Positions 34,970 to 46,774 are shown, numbered from the stretch's first letter. The stretch is DNA of 64,000 nucleotides from Sarcophilus harrisii (GCF_902635505.1 NC_045429.1:427455669-427519668); one strand, 5' to 3'. The notes: generated by a model not told the origin, from the sequence alone. Made by a program: numbers and translations.

Positions 34970-37135
34970 ACTCATTATCTGACAAAAATTGGTTGGGAAA
35001 ATTGGAAAGCAGTTTGGCAGAAATTAGGCACAGACCAATATTTCACATTGTATGCCAAAATGTCAAAATTAGTACATGATTTAGACATAGAGAGTGATAG
35101 CTTAAATACATGGAAAATATAATCGTCAAATCTATAGATAAAGGAAGAGTTTGTGGCCAAAGGATCACAGGAATTAAAATGAATACTTTTGCTTCTATGA
35201 AATTAAAAAGCTTTTGCACAAACAAAATTAATGCAGTCAAAATCAGAACAAAAACAGAAAACTGGGACAATTTTGTGTACTTATATAATTCTCAAATGTA
35301 TACTTGATGAAGCAAAATTTGTAAAAATAAGTGCCATTCTCCAGTTGATAAATGATCAAAGGAAATGGATGGGCAATTTATAGATGAAGAAATCAAAACT
35401 ATCTATAGATCATGAAAAATGCTCTAAATCGAAATGCAAATTAAGACAACTCTAAGATACCACTACACACCTGTCAGATTGGCTAAGATGACAGGAAAAT
35501 ATAATGATGATTGTTGGAGGGGATGTGGGAAAACTGGGACATTGATTCATTGTTGGTGGAGTTGTGAAAGAATCCAACCATTTTGGAGAGTAGTTTGGAA
35601 CTATGCTCAAAGAGTTATCAAACTGTGCATACCCTTTGATCCAGCAGTGTTACTACTGGGATTATATCCCAAAGAGATTATAAAGAAGGAAAAGGGACCT
35701 GTATGTGCACGAATGTTTGTGGCAGCCCTTTTTGTAGTGGCTAGAAACTGGAAACTGAATGGATGTCCATCAGTTGGAGAATGGCTGAATAAATTGTGGT
35801 ATATGAAAATTATGGAATATTACTGTTCTGTAAGAAATGACCAACAGGATAATTTCAGAAAGGCCTGGAGAGACTTACACGAACTGATGCTGAGTGAAAT
35901 GAGCAGGACCAGGAGATCATTATATACTTCAACAACAATACTAGATGATGACCAGTCCTGATGGATCAGGCCATCCTCAGCAACGAGATCAACCAAATCA
36001 TTTCTAATGGAGCAGTAATGAACTGAACTAGCTATACCCAGAAAAAGAACTCTGGGAGATGACTAAAAACCATTACATTGAATTCCCAGTCCCTATATTT
36101 ATGCACACCTGCATCTTTGATTTCCTTCACAAACTAATTGTACAATAATTCAGAGTCTGATTCTTTTTGTACAGCAAAATAATGTTTTGGTCATGTATAC
36201 TTATTGTGTATCTAAGTTATATTTTAATATATTTAACATCTACTGGTCATCCTGCCATTTAGGGGAGGGGGTGGGGGGGGGGTAAGAGGTGAAAAATCCT
36301 GTAAATTAAAGGCTATTAAAAAAAAAAAACTTAATAAAAAAAAACTGAAAAAAAAAAGAAAAATGCTCTAAATCATTACTGATTAGAGAAATTCAAATTT
36401 AAATAATTCTGAGATATCACCTCATACCTAGCAGATAGGCTAACATGATAGAAAAGGAAAATGACAAATGCTAGAGGAGATGTGGAAAAATTGGAACACT
36501 AATGCACTATTGAGGAGTTGTGGACTAGTCTAACATTCTGGAGATTAATTTGAAACTATGCTCAAAGAGCTACAAAACTTTGCATGCCCTTTGATGCAGC
36601 AATTAGCTGTGTATCCCAAAGAGATCAAAGAAAAGGGAAACATTTATATAAAAATATTTATAACGGCTTTTTTGTGGTGGTAAAGAATTGGAAATCTAGG
36701 AGACTTCTGTCTACTAGAGAAGTCTGAAAAGTTGTGGTAGATGATTATAATATATTGTTATTCGAAAAGAAATGAGAAGCAGAATAGTTTCAGAGAAACT
36801 GGGAAGACTTACGTGAGCTAAGGCAGAGTGAAGTGTGCAGAATTAGAACACTGGTGCACAGTAACAGCAATATTATAAGGATGATCAACTGCAAAAGACT
36901 TAGCTACTTTGATCAGGACAATGATACAAGACCATTCCATAAGATGCATGATTAAAAATGCTATCCACTTCCAGAGAGAGAACTGATAAACTCTGAATAC
37001 AGATTGAACATACTTTTAAAACTTTCTTTATTTTCTTATTTTTGTCATGTTTGCAATATGACTGATGTGTAAATATGTTTTGCATAGCTTCACATGTATA
37101 ATTGATATTTGAAACTCAAAATTAAAAAAAATAAA
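34970..37135 (+). mobile_element. Old L1 3' part, split by a younger L1
   Basis: The left half (34970-35430) encodes LTKIGWENWKAVWQKLGTDQ and LYAKMSKLVHDLDIESD, an ORF2 part. The right half (36375-37135) picks up after the younger L1 with homologous ORF2 C-terminal sequence (ttcaaatttaaataattctg onward) and a 3'UTR ending in aaattaaaaaaaataaatg. The host L1 is more diverged than the insert. Confidence 0.8.
35414..36374 (+). mobile_element. Younger 5'-truncated L1 inserted in the older L1
   Basis: The insert is 35431-36357, flanked by the exact 17-bp duplication gaaaaatgctctaaatc (35414-35430 and 36358-36374). It encodes the last 170 or so residues of ORF2, including MQIKTTLRYHYTPVRLAKMT, HCWWSCERIQPFW, PFDPAVLLLGLYPKE and GEWLNKLWYMKIMEYYC, then a 3'UTR and an A-rich tail. 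It is of the same family as the L1 at 27640-34221. Confidence 0.9.
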
Positions 37136-37149
37136 TGTTAAATTTTTTT

Positions 37150-37340
37150 TAAACATGTAATTGGGAAATATTTAATGGAATAACATATATTGAAATGAAT
37201 ATAATGGAATATTAGCATGTTATAAGAAATGATAAAAGGGAAGATTTCAGTAAAACCTTGGAAAACTTGCATGAATCATGCAGAGGAAAGTAAATAAGTC
37301 ACAGAAATTCTTTATCTAATAAAAACAACATTTTAAAAAG
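37150..37340 (+). mobile_element. L1 3' fragment
   Basis: The sequence ggaatattagcatgttataa and gtaaaaccttggaaaacttg correspond to the ORF2 C-terminal region of the neighbouring L1 copies. Confidence 0.5.
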
Positions 37341-37461
37341 AAAAGCCTACTTTGGAAGACTTAAGAATTCTGATGAATGTAAATAACCAACCTCAATTTC
37401 AGTGGATCCAGGATGAAACATGATGACCTCCTGATAGAAAAGTGATATTCTCAGGATACAG

Positions 37462-37467
<6 letters not shown>

Positions 37468-37499
<32 letters not shown>

Positions 37500-37510
37500 A
37501 CACACACATT
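37468..37510. repeat. (CA)n microsatellite
   Basis: It is an almost uninterrupted CA run with one GA interruption. Confidence 0.9.
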
Positions 37511-37859
37511 TTGGATTTAGCCAGTGTGGGATTGTATTTTGTTTGATTATTTGTTGCAAAGATTTCCCTTTTTCCTTTCCTTTGCTTTTTTTCTCTTTTC
37601 CCCTTTCTCCTTTCCTTTCTTTCCTTTGGTGGAGAGGGGGAAGAGAATAAACATTTATATTTCATTTGATCTTCATAAAAATCCTATCAAGTTCACTACC
37701 ATCAGGGGTTTGTTTCTATGGGAGAGTAGAAGAAAAAGATTACTGTTAATGGAAAAGAATTAATTAAAAAATTAAGGTACCCACCAATATGCAACCCCTT
37801 TCAAAGAATTTTATGGGAAAAACATACCATTCATAGGTTGGTAGCCATGACCCCTTGCA
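37511..37859. other. Pyrimidine-rich, otherwise unassigned
   Basis: A tttcctttgctttttttctc-type tract lies at 37565-37630. No gene is seen. Confidence 0.4.
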
Positions 37860-38440
37860 TTTCTGGGCAGTTCCCTGAAGGTGGCACATGGTCTCCTGCA
37901 GTTCGAGACAGCTCTCAGGAGGTAGCATATGGCCTCTTGCAGTTCCAGACAGCTTCCAGCAGGTGGCATATGGCCTCCTGCAGTTCCAGACACTTCCCAG
38001 CAGGTGGCAGGCACATGGTCTCCTGCAGTTCCAGACAGCTCCCAGCAGGTGGCATATGGCCTTCTGCAGTTCCAGACACTTCCCAGCAGATGACAGGCAC
38101 ATGGTCTCCTGCAGTTCCAGACAGCTCCCAGCAGGTGGCAGGCACATGGTCTCCTGCAGTTTCAGACACTTCCCAGCAGGTGGCATATGGCCTCCTGCAG
38201 TTCCAGACAGTTCCCAGCAGGTGGCATATGGCCTCCTGCAGTTCCAGACAGTTCCAGCAGATGACAGGCACATGGTCTCCTGCAGTTCCAGACAGCTCCC
38301 AGCAGGTGGCATATGGCCTCCTGCAGTTCCAGACAGTTCCCAGCAGGTGGCATATGGCCTCCTGCAGTTCCAGACACTTTCCAGCAAATAGCACATGGCC
38401 TCCTGCAGTTCCAGACAGTTACCAGGAGGTGGCATTATGG
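37860..38440. repeat. Minisatellite, about 14 units of 41 and 45 bp
   Basis: The common unit is about 41 bp: ttccagacagttcccagcag followed by gtggcatatggcctcctgcag, with the second part in its usual form. A longer variant of about 45 bp carries atgacaggcacatggtctcc or gtggcaggcacatggtctcc. Short and long units are interspersed. Since neither length is a multiple of three, all frames rotate. The unit lacks stops in most frames, so long frames (up to 296 codons on plus and 227 on minus) appear on both strands. I found no protein family in them and treat this as non-coding. Confidence 0.8.
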
Positions 38441-39564
38441 CTTCCATATTTCCTCCAGCATTATTCCTCCATACCTTTGTATCTTGTTTACTTCCAACAC
38501 AATGCCCTTGCTGACCTTCTCCTGGGCCTCCAGGGACCTACACTGAGATTTCTGAGGCTCCCAGGAAGGCCTTTGCATCTATCTTTTCCCCTGAGAAGGC
38601 CAGTACCTGAAATTCCACCATTAGCATCTTACTTCTTTGGATTCAGAATCATCCTTTCCCGTGGGGTCCTTGTCATCATCCTTTGTTTGCTTACTGATTT
38701 GAACTTGATCACACTTAATACTTCCTAAATGCCTTTGAAATAGGAAGGCAGCCTGCTGTAGGGAAAATAGTGTTGAAACTTAAGGAAAACATGGCTCCAA
38801 ATCCTGCTTTTGATGTTTAGTAATTGTAAGCCATGCCTGTAAGCCTCAGTTTCCTTCTTTGGTATCATTTACCCCTGTCTCCTGAAGGGGCCCAGCCTGC
38901 CAAAGTGTTACCTGTCAGGCAGGAAGCCCAGTTCTGCCTGCCCTGTGACCTTAACCTTGTAGCATCCCTGATGCTTCCCTCGCTCCCTCGGGTCTCTGCA
39001 CATCCCAAAGCAAGTCTCTCTTTGGAGCCCCAGGTTCAGATACAATGACTCCAAGATATCCTTTGTTCCTCAGACCGCTGGGAGGGATGCCTTTAATCTG
39101 AGTCAGCTGTTTTTATTTGCTCAGCAACTTGAAAATACCCTCACTTCTCCCAAATTATCTCTCTTAAGCCTCAAATTAGAGACAGCGGAGAGGAATGAAC
39201 AGGTGACCCTCAGAATTAGGAATATCGGGGTTCAAATGCTCCCTGACGCAGTGACGATGAGTCTGGGCACATTGCTGAACTTTTCAACCTCCCAGACAAC
39301 ACCCTAAGACAATAAATCAAAGAACAGTTGCCAAATTTGGATTAATAAAGGGAATTTTCTCCATGAGGAGTCCTTACATCATCATTAAAACCACAAATAG
39401 GATCAAAGAGAAACCAAATAATTTCTCAGAATGGGATCATTCAAATCATCCTAAGCTGCTACAACTAAAGTGAGCAATGATAGTCATATCTTAGCATTAC
39501 TTAGGAGAAGGGAGAGGGGAACAAGCATATATGAAACACATATGGGCCAGGTATTGAAGGGCTG
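38441..39564. other. Unassigned, with MIR traces
   Basis: A MIR trace lies near 38840-38870 (cctcagtttcc) and a second near 39205-39290. On the minus strand an open piece near 38730-38630 reads QISKQTKDDDKDPTGKDDSE. It is flanked by an acceptor-like ttcaaag and a donor-like gtaaga, but I cannot connect it to any gene. Confidence 0.25.
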
Positions 39565-39805
39565 GTACCTGGCACAGGGGATTGTGTGATGGGCCTGAAG
39601 TCAAAAGTCAGACTCAACTTTCTGAATTCAAATCTGACCTCAGACACTTACTAATTGTGTGACTCTAAGCAACTCACTTAACCTGATTTGCCTCAGTTTC
39701 ATCATCTATAAAATGGGCTGGAGAAGAAAATACCTTTTCTAATACCTTTGCCAGGAAAACCTCAAATGAGGTCACAAAAGGTTGGACATCACTGAATAAA
39801 GCCCG
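39565..39805 (+). mobile_element. MAR1-type SINE
   Basis: It contains gacctcagacacttactaat, cctcagtttcatcatctata, tgccaggaaaacctcaaatg and gaggtcacaaaaggttgg. Confidence 0.75.
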
Positions 39806-40030
39806 GCATTGTGCTAAGCATTTTACAAACATTATTTAATTTGTTTTTCACAACAACTTTGGGAGGTAGGTTCTATTATTATCTCTATTTGATAGTAGGA
39901 GAAACTGAGTCAGACAAAGGATCACACTGATAGCTAAATATCTGAGTTGGGTTTGATCTCAGGCCTTCCTGAGTCCAATCCTATCTCTCTGGGACTGTAC
40001 CAGCCACTGTATCATCTGGCTATCTCTGAA
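39806..40030 (-). mobile_element. MIR-type SINE
   Basis: It contains gcattgtgctaagcatttta, gaggtaggttctattattat, aggagaaactgagtcaga and gtttgatctcaggccttcct. Confidence 0.7.
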
Positions 40031-40144
40031 TCAGAGTTAGGGCACCACTGACAAGCTACATAAGCAGGCCTGAAAACCAACAAGTGTGTTGGAGAGAGAG
40101 AGGCTGATTTTTGGGGGAAGGCATTGCTTATTGGTGGATCTTTT

Positions 40145-40760
40145 TACTTTATTTTTTAATTATTATTGTTTTTCAATGAACAGTAATCAATTTTTCCTCC
40201 TCTCCCAGAGAAGCAGCTGGTGGTTTGTGGAATTGTGTCTGGTTATTTGTATTCATCCAAGTTATTAAATTTTTCAGAATGATTTGTTCTTTACAATATT
40301 GTTTTTATTGTGCAAATTGTTCTCCTAGTTTTGCCTACTACTTTGCTCTACATAGTTCATACAAGTTTTTTCCAAGTTTCATTGAAATCATCTTTTTTGT
40401 CATTCCTTATGACAATTAGCATTTCACTGTATTCACATACTGTATGAGCAGCTAAGTGGCCCACTAGACAAAGCTCTGGCCTGGTGCCAAAGAGACTTGA
40501 GTTCAAATAGGTCTCAGATATGTTAGCTGTGTGACTCTGGGCAAGTCACTTAATCTGTTTTATCTCAGCCTTTTCATCTGTAAACTGAGCACAATACCTC
40601 ACAGTATTGTTGCAGTTTGTACAGCCATTTTCCAGTTGATAACTCCACCTTACCCCTCTAGTTTGTTTGCTTTTGCTACTATAGAAAACCTATGATGACT
40701 ATTTTTGTACATATAAGCTATAATCTTAATTTTTTTTCCTTTGGCTCTAAGCTTTGTGAT
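40145..40760 (-). mobile_element. Old L1 3' end with a SINE inserted
   Basis: The L1 parts (40145-40446 and 40616-40760) share tcatacaagttttttccaag, tcattccttatgacaattag and agccattttccagttgataa with the other L1 3' ends. The SINE is 40447-40615. Confidence 0.5.
40447..40615 (+). mobile_element. MON1/MIR-type SINE
   Basis: It starts gcagctaagtggcccactag (tRNA-derived head). It continues ctgtgtgactctgggcaagt and ttttcatctgtaaactgagc. Confidence 0.75.
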
Positions 40761-41339
40761 ATTGCTTGGTCCAAGGGTATCCTTTACTTCTAAAACCTTC
40801 CATTCTGAGATCATATTTGTTTTTGCTGATGGACACAATGTCATTTGTAATAATAGTAATAAAACTACATTCTATGAATTGCATGTTTTCGCCTAGGTGC
40901 ATATCACTTAGGGGCCAAAAGAATAAGAACTTGCACCTGGTCTCTCTCTCTCTCTTTTTTTTTCTTGAGAGGTTTTATTTATTTATTTATTTATTTATTG
41001 ATACTTCATATTGCTTGCTGTGTACCAAGAGGGACCTGTGGTGATCATAGCCAGTGATTTCAGGGACTGGGCCACTGGGATTTCTCCTCCCTGAGGAAAG
41101 AGATCCCTTCACGGAGGAGCTACTAAGAAATTCTGTAAATAGAGCAGCCAGCAGGAATACTGCTGACCAACTTGACCAACCCCCCAAAATCCTAAAAGCC
41201 GCAGTACCTTCTTTCTCCTTCTCCTCCTTCCCCCCACCCCCCAGATCTGGAATAGCCAGTAAAATCTCTCTGTCTTTTTCTATTTTGTCCCCTCTTCTCT
41301 TTCTCTTTGCCTCTCTCCCTTTTTCCCTCTCCTGCTTTC
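40761..41339. other. Unassigned, with short simple repeats
   Basis: A (CT)n run and (TTTA)n run lie at about 40941-41000. The remaining part up to the microsatellite is pyrimidine-rich. Confidence 0.35.
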
Positions 41340-41990
41340 CATCCACCCATCCATCCACCTGTCTATCATTCTGTCTGTCTGTCTATCTATCTACCTATGT
41401 CTGTCTATCTATCTATCTACCTAGCTACCTATCTTTCTTTCTGTCTGTCTGTCTGTCTATCTATCTACCTACCTGTTTATCTTTCTGTCTGTCTATCTGT
41501 CTGTCTATCTATATACCTGTCTATTTTTCTGTCTATATTTTTGTGTATCTGTCTATCATCTATTTACCTGTCTATCTTTCTGTCTGTCTATCTACCTACC
41601 TACCTGTCTATCATTCTATCTATCTATCATCTATCTACCTGTCTATCTTTCTGTCTGTCTACCTACCTACCTGTCTATCATTCTGTCTGTCTACCTATCT
41701 ACCTATTTGTCTGTCTGTCTGTCTATCTATCTAACATCTACCTATCTATCTCTCTACCTGTCTGTCTTTCTGCCTACCTGCCTGTCTATCTCTATCTGTT
41801 TATCTTTCTGTCTGTCCATCTATCTGTCTATCTGTCTGTCTACCTACCCACATACCTACCTGTCTATCTTTCTGTCTATCTGTCTCTCTGTTTATCTTTC
41901 TATCTACCTGTCTACCTACCTACCTACCTGTTTGTCTTTCTGTCTGTCTGCCTGCCTGCCTGCCTGTCTGTCTATCTATCTTTTTATCTC
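41340..41990. repeat. TCTA/TCTG/CCTA tetranucleotide microsatellite, about 650 bp
   Basis: It is an interrupted array of ctat, ctgt and ctac units. Long frames over it on the plus strand (up to 340 codons, Leu/Ser/Tyr/Cys-rich) are artefacts of its 4-bp period, which repeats as 12 bp in every frame. Confidence 0.92.
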
Positions 41991-43104
41991 GGTATCTTAT
42001 TTCCATATATCTATCTCTCTATTCCTCTGGGGAGACAGAACACTTCTGCCCCACCTGTCTGCTTGTCCTCCCCACTGCCACCTCCGCACCTAGGCTACGA
42101 GTCTGGCTCTCAGATGTCCACATGTCTGTCCTTCTGTCAGCCTGCCCTCGGGTCGGTACCTGGCTGGCTGTGTTCGTGTCTGCTCTCCACATGTGTGCCT
42201 CTGCGTGTTCCTCTCTGTAGTCCGTCCTCAACCTTTTTCACGTTCTTTGCTGCCATATCCCTGCCCTTACTCTCCCTTCCTTCCCCTCTCCCCCCCCCCC
42301 AGGTATCTACCCCTTTCCCGAGTCCATAGATTTGCCTCCAGTGGCTCGTTCCCCTCCTGGCAGAGGAATCAGCCTTCTGGACAAGTTCAAGGCTGCTGCA
42401 GCCTGTCAGCGGATGAGGTGAATGTATCTCATCTCCCTTTTGGACTTGAGTTCACTGCTAGTGTTTTAATTTTAACAACCTCCCCAATTCTTATGCTTGC
42501 CATTATAGAAAAAAGGCCCATATTGAAATAGGGACATTGATATCAAAAGCCCTTTGAAAGGGCAAACTATGCGGCAGACTCAGGGCAGTTTGACATTCAT
42601 TAAAATTTAGAGGAGGACGGGAAATTCTATTTAGAGATTCAGAATTTTTGACTGAAAGGATAAATAGTAGCCATGACCTAGGAAAGAAAAGGACTCCCCT
42701 TCCCCCCATTTGTCTTGAGCTTTTCTGGGTAGCTTAGCATGTTACTGTGATTCCTTGCCCTTGTCTGTTAACCAAATTTTGATTTCAGTCAAAATTTTAA
42801 GTGTCTTTTTGCCCTGATTTCAAAAAGAATCACTCTGGGGAAGGGGAGTGGATCCTGCTTTGGGCAGGCTACTCCATGGCCTGCCTTGATGTAAATGACT
42901 TGCACTCAGATATCATTGAAACCACGCCGTATGAGAAATTCAGCCCTGTTAGACAGTGCTTCCCATTCGAATCTTCAGGGACACGATTGCCAGGTCTTTG
43001 GGGTTTGCTTCTGACAACTTCCAGCAGCCAGCAGGTGCTGAATTGGCCTTGGATCACAGGTGGGATCCCTCAATTGAGGAAATGTGGAATTGGGCCTATT
43101 TTCA
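41991..43104. other. Unassigned, relatively GC-richer
   Basis: It is C-rich to about 42310 (a poly-C run at 42290-42300), then mixed. Frames up to 111 codons have no known domain. Confidence 0.3.
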
Positions 43105-43400
43105 GTAAAAAGATATCTAGATGCAGCAGTGGATAAAAAGCTGGTCCTGGAGTCAGGAAACTCAGAGTTCAAAACTAATCTGTGTGACCCTGGGATTACT
43201 GTCTACCTTAGTTTCCTCAACTGTAAAATGGGGACAATAAAAACTGGAAATGAAGCAAAAGAGACTAAAAAAGAATGATCAGACATAAAAAAAAGCTTTT
43301 TGGTGAGGCACAAATGAAATAATCGTAAAGCATTTAGCACAGTGCCTGGCACATAGAAAAAAGCACTATATATAAAGCTTAGTTATCATTATAATTATTA
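43105..43400 (+). mobile_element. MON1/MIR-type SINE
   Basis: It contains tagatgcagcagtggataaa, tcctggagtcaggaaactca, cctcaactgtaaaatgggga and cacagtgcctggcacatag. Confidence 0.65.
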
Positions 43401-43449
43401 AAAACCTGCACAAATAGCCAACAAAGTGCTCTGTGATATCTTTTTAGCA

Positions 43450-45000
43450 TCTGGTAACGTCTTGTACCACCAGGTAGTGAACGATGAGAGAAATGATTCT
43501 CCATCTGAGTTCTTTGAGACCCAGGATGCTGCAGACTTTGGAGAAGATGAAAGGCACAATTCTCAAGGACTGCAAAATATTTTTAAGTAGATCCAAGTCA
43601 AGGAAAGAGCAGGAAGATGAACTGAGGGGCAAAGCAAACAAATTCACTGAAGTTTATATCAAAAACTTTGGAGATGACATGGAGGATTAAAGATCGAAGG
43701 AACTTTTCAGCAATTATTATAAAACTCAGTGTAAAAATGATGACTGATCCCAGTGGGAAATTTAAAGGCTTTGGTTTTGAGAAAACTGATTGAAAAGACA
43801 TCAAGTGGAAAATGGTATCTATAGTCTGGGGAGAGAAAAAAAATTGAGTGCCAGGCTGAGTTAAAATGGAAATTTGAGCAGTTAAAAGAGAAGACACTTA
43901 GCTACTACTAGAGTATGACTCTCTATCTTAAGAACCTGAATGACAGGTTCTGAAAAATTAAGGAAGGAATTCTTTCCTTTTGGATCAATTATTGATGCCA
44001 ATGTGATGCTCAAAGATGGGTGAGGCAAAATTGTGGCTTTGTCTGTTTTTTCCTCACTTGATGAGGCTACCAAAAGAGTGACAGAAATGAATGGGTGCAC
44101 TATGGTCTCTAAACCTCTGCAAGTTGCATTTTGCCAAAGGAAAGAAGAAAGAAAAACCCATTAAAAAAACAATCAGTAATAAGACCATCAGTCAGTTTCA
44201 GCTGACTCCTGGGAGGGTTACTTCATGCTAACAATGGCTCAGGTTCAGAATAAACTGTTATTATGCACCCAATCAAATATCCCAGATAAAATTTAATTTA
44301 TGATGGTAATAACTTGGGAGACTTCATGACTTCCAAGGAGTGTCGGATGTCATCGGCCAGGCTGGGTCATGCCCAACTCACTCCTACCAGGATCCCACCA
44401 ATAATGCCCAAACTTCTCATGGCCTTCTCATTTTACCTCAGTGAGTTAGGGTCTCTACTGCTGTGCAAAATTGATCTCTCAGAACCTTTGTAGCTACCCT
44501 GAACCTAGAACTGTCCTTATAAATACCTTTCAAATGTCCAAACCCCCTGTGCAGCCTTTGGAGATAACTCAGCTTGCAGTTCATCTATAAGATTTGGAAC
44601 TCTTATAGAGTTCCATCTTGGCTGCTGCTCCTCTAAAGGAAAAGTAGATGGTGGGAAAACCTTTTGTTGCCATTAATTTAGCCATGCCATTAGTTTATCA
44701 AGGATAACCACAGGAATGCTGTTAGATACTGATAATTCAGAGCTGCTGCATACACCAGAGTCTCAGAATTTCTCAAAGGGAGAAGTGATTGCTGTATTAC
44801 ATCTTGCCAAGGAAGAAGGTGCTCAGAAGTTCTTGTGGTTGCTACTCCCTTCTAGACCAGGAAAACTGGAAACTTGGAAGGCAAATAACCTCTGCATAGA
44901 TGTTTGCTCAACATGTACAGACTTCTTCATGTATTGTCTGTCTACAGACTAGCAAAATGGATGCTTTTTGTATGTGTTTTCTTTTGGAAAAGTTAATTTG
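43450..45000 (+). pseudogene. PABPC4: Processed pseudogene of cytoplasmic poly(A)-binding protein
   Basis: PABPC proteins bind the mRNA poly(A) tail with four RRMs and contact partners through a C-terminal MLLE (PABC) domain. Without introns, the plus strand here follows that order. It opens within RRM2 (SGNVLYHQVVNDERND, FETQDAA), then RRM2-3 (SKSRKEQEDELRGKAK, VYIKNFGDDMED). Later come a GFGFEKTD-like RRM3 piece and a [20 protein letters not shown]-like RRM4 end. Further on is the MLLE domain start MLLDTDNSELLHTPESQNFS (44716 on) and AKEEGAQK. The 5' part of the mRNA is missing. The frame is broken by stops and indels throughout, including a stop after MED (43688-43690). The end, KF..VVATPS-like, is nearer PABPC4 than PABPC1; the paralogue choice is tentative. 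Confidence 0.8.
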
Positions 45001-45479
45001 AGAGCTCTTTTTTTGGAAAATCTTAAGTTTTTTAGTTGTTAAAATTTGACCAAAAAAGTGGTTGAAAAGATTTCTTGCATATGTTAACCTTCAATTCAAT
45101 TCAATTTAATTTAATGGAAATTTTTTCTTCTAAAAAGAAGTATGATTCTTTTTTTCTTTTTACATGTCTGATCATTTTTTAAAGTCTCTTTTGCTTCATT
45201 TCCTTTTGTCATCCCACTAACCATGAATATCTCTTAAGTCTCTGCCCTTTTCTTTTTATAAAACAACTATACTTTATTACATAGTGGTATCATCATTTAC
45301 CCAAAGTCTAATGTTCATTACATTCTTAATATAGAAGATAAACTAATCAAGAGTATACTAGTTCATTTTTGTCCTTGTATCTCCAGAACCTAGTTCATAG
45401 TAGGAGCCTAATAAAATATATGAACCTGGGCTTCATGGAATGACAAGATTTTAGATCTAGATTTGAAAGGGTCTTCAAG
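45001..45479. other. Probable 3'UTR of the PABPC pseudogene, then unassigned
   Basis: The T-rich sequence to about 45110 may be the retroposed 3'UTR. No poly(A) tail is evident, and no target duplication is found. Confidence 0.3.
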
Positions 45480-46090
45480 TTGTTGATTATTTCATTGACT
45501 TTCCTAAATTATTGTAGTAGCCTTCCAACAGGCCTTCCCATCATCTCTTCTTTGCCCAATCTATCTTTCCCAAGCCTGCTAGATTAATCTTCTTCATGTA
45601 TACACTATTTGGTTGTGTCACTTTTGCCACTTAAAACTTTTAGTAGTTCTATATGTCCCTTGACAATTTGCCAGCCTTATTGAATACTGCTTCTCTCCTC
45701 ATACTCTATGCTCTGATTTATTGATCACTTAGGATGACTTGTTCATATAATGCTTTTCCTTTCTTCTTGGCCTTTGTTCATGGCCTTGTTCTCTGTGCCC
45801 GAACTTCCTGTCCCACTTGATCCTCTTGCCTATTGCCTTAGCATCTTTTTAAAGCCCAGCTCATACATTACTTCCATCATGAAGCTGAATGTAAGAATAT
45901 CCTCTTCCAAATAGTCTCCCTTGTCCCTCATGACATGGCACTTGGTTTGTTTCTCTCCTATTTGCTTATCTTAAATTAAAGAATGTTATATTTTGATTTT
46001 TTTGTGAGTGTTCTATCTCCCTACATGCCAGAAATCTTACTAAGGAAATAAATAGGTCTTATCTTCTTTTCTACCCCAAACCAACACAGC
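45480..46090 (+). mobile_element. L2 LINE 3' end
   Basis: It contains tagtagccttccaacaggcc, ctagattaatcttcttcatg, cttcttggcctttgttcatg and aagcccagctcatacattac, in L2 order. Confidence 0.65.
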
Positions 46091-46139
46091 ATTCTCCCCC
46101 ATGGAGGCCAGTTGGGAGGTTACTTGATAGCTTTTAGTT

Positions 46140-46345
46140 GTTCATTCATTTCATTATGCTTGACTATTTATGACCCCAAATGAGCTTTTCTTGGCAAAGA
46201 TACTAATATGTTCTGCCATTTACTTTTCAGTTCATTTTTCAGATGAGAAAATTGAGGCAAACAGGGTGAAATGATTTGCCCAATATCACATAACTAGCTA
46301 ACAAATGTCTAAGATCCATTTAGAATTCATAAAGATGAGTTTTCT
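46140..46345 (-). mobile_element. MAR1-type SINE
   Basis: It contains ttatgcttgactatttatga, ttcttggcaaagatactaat and tttttcagatgagaaaattg. Confidence 0.65.
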
Positions 46346-46349
46346 TATA

Positions 46350-46600
46350 GTGTACAGAGCACTGGGCCTGAAGTTAGGAAGACTCTAATTCAAATGCAGC
46401 CTCAGGATACTTAGTAGAGTGTGATCCTGGACATGTTACTCTATTTGCCTCAGTTTCCTCAGTAGTAACATCGATATCCTGGGGTTGTGAGGACCAAGTG
46501 AAATAATAATTGTAAATAACTTAGTACAGTGCCTTGAACATGGGTAAGTACTTAGTAAATGTCTGTTCTCTTCCATTCCCCTTCTATAATAACTAGGAAA
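46350..46600 (+). mobile_element. MON1/MIR-type SINE
   Basis: It contains gtacagagcactgggcctga, gcctcaggatacttagtag and atttgcctcagtttcctcag. Confidence 0.65.
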
Positions 46601-46774
46601 GTTCAATCAATTAATCCACTAGTTAAAATGTTGGAATCCCTTCCCAAATCTTTTATATTATGAAGGTGCTCAATAATTATTGATTAAGCTGAATTAGATT
46701 AATCATAAAACCACAGAGGACAAATAGGAATATTGATTTTTAAAAAATGCTTAATTTTATAGTACTAAGAGATT

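Noticed and set aside
35043-35270. Minus-strand frames with hydrophobic stretches
   Set aside because: They are antisense to L1 ORF2 on the plus strand.
37764-38728. Frames of 296 (plus) and 227 (minus) codons
   Set aside because: They lie over the 41/45-bp minisatellite, are open on both strands at once and match no family.
38630-38730. Charged minus-strand piece with splice-like ends (KDDDKDPTGKDD)
   Set aside because: The signals are weak and no neighbouring exon could be found; kept only as a remark in the unassigned stretch.
41054-42329. Reading frames up to 340 codons rich in Leu/Ser/Tyr/Cys
   Set aside because: They run over the tetranucleotide microsatellite; a 4-bp period gives the same 4-codon pattern in every frame and avoids stops.
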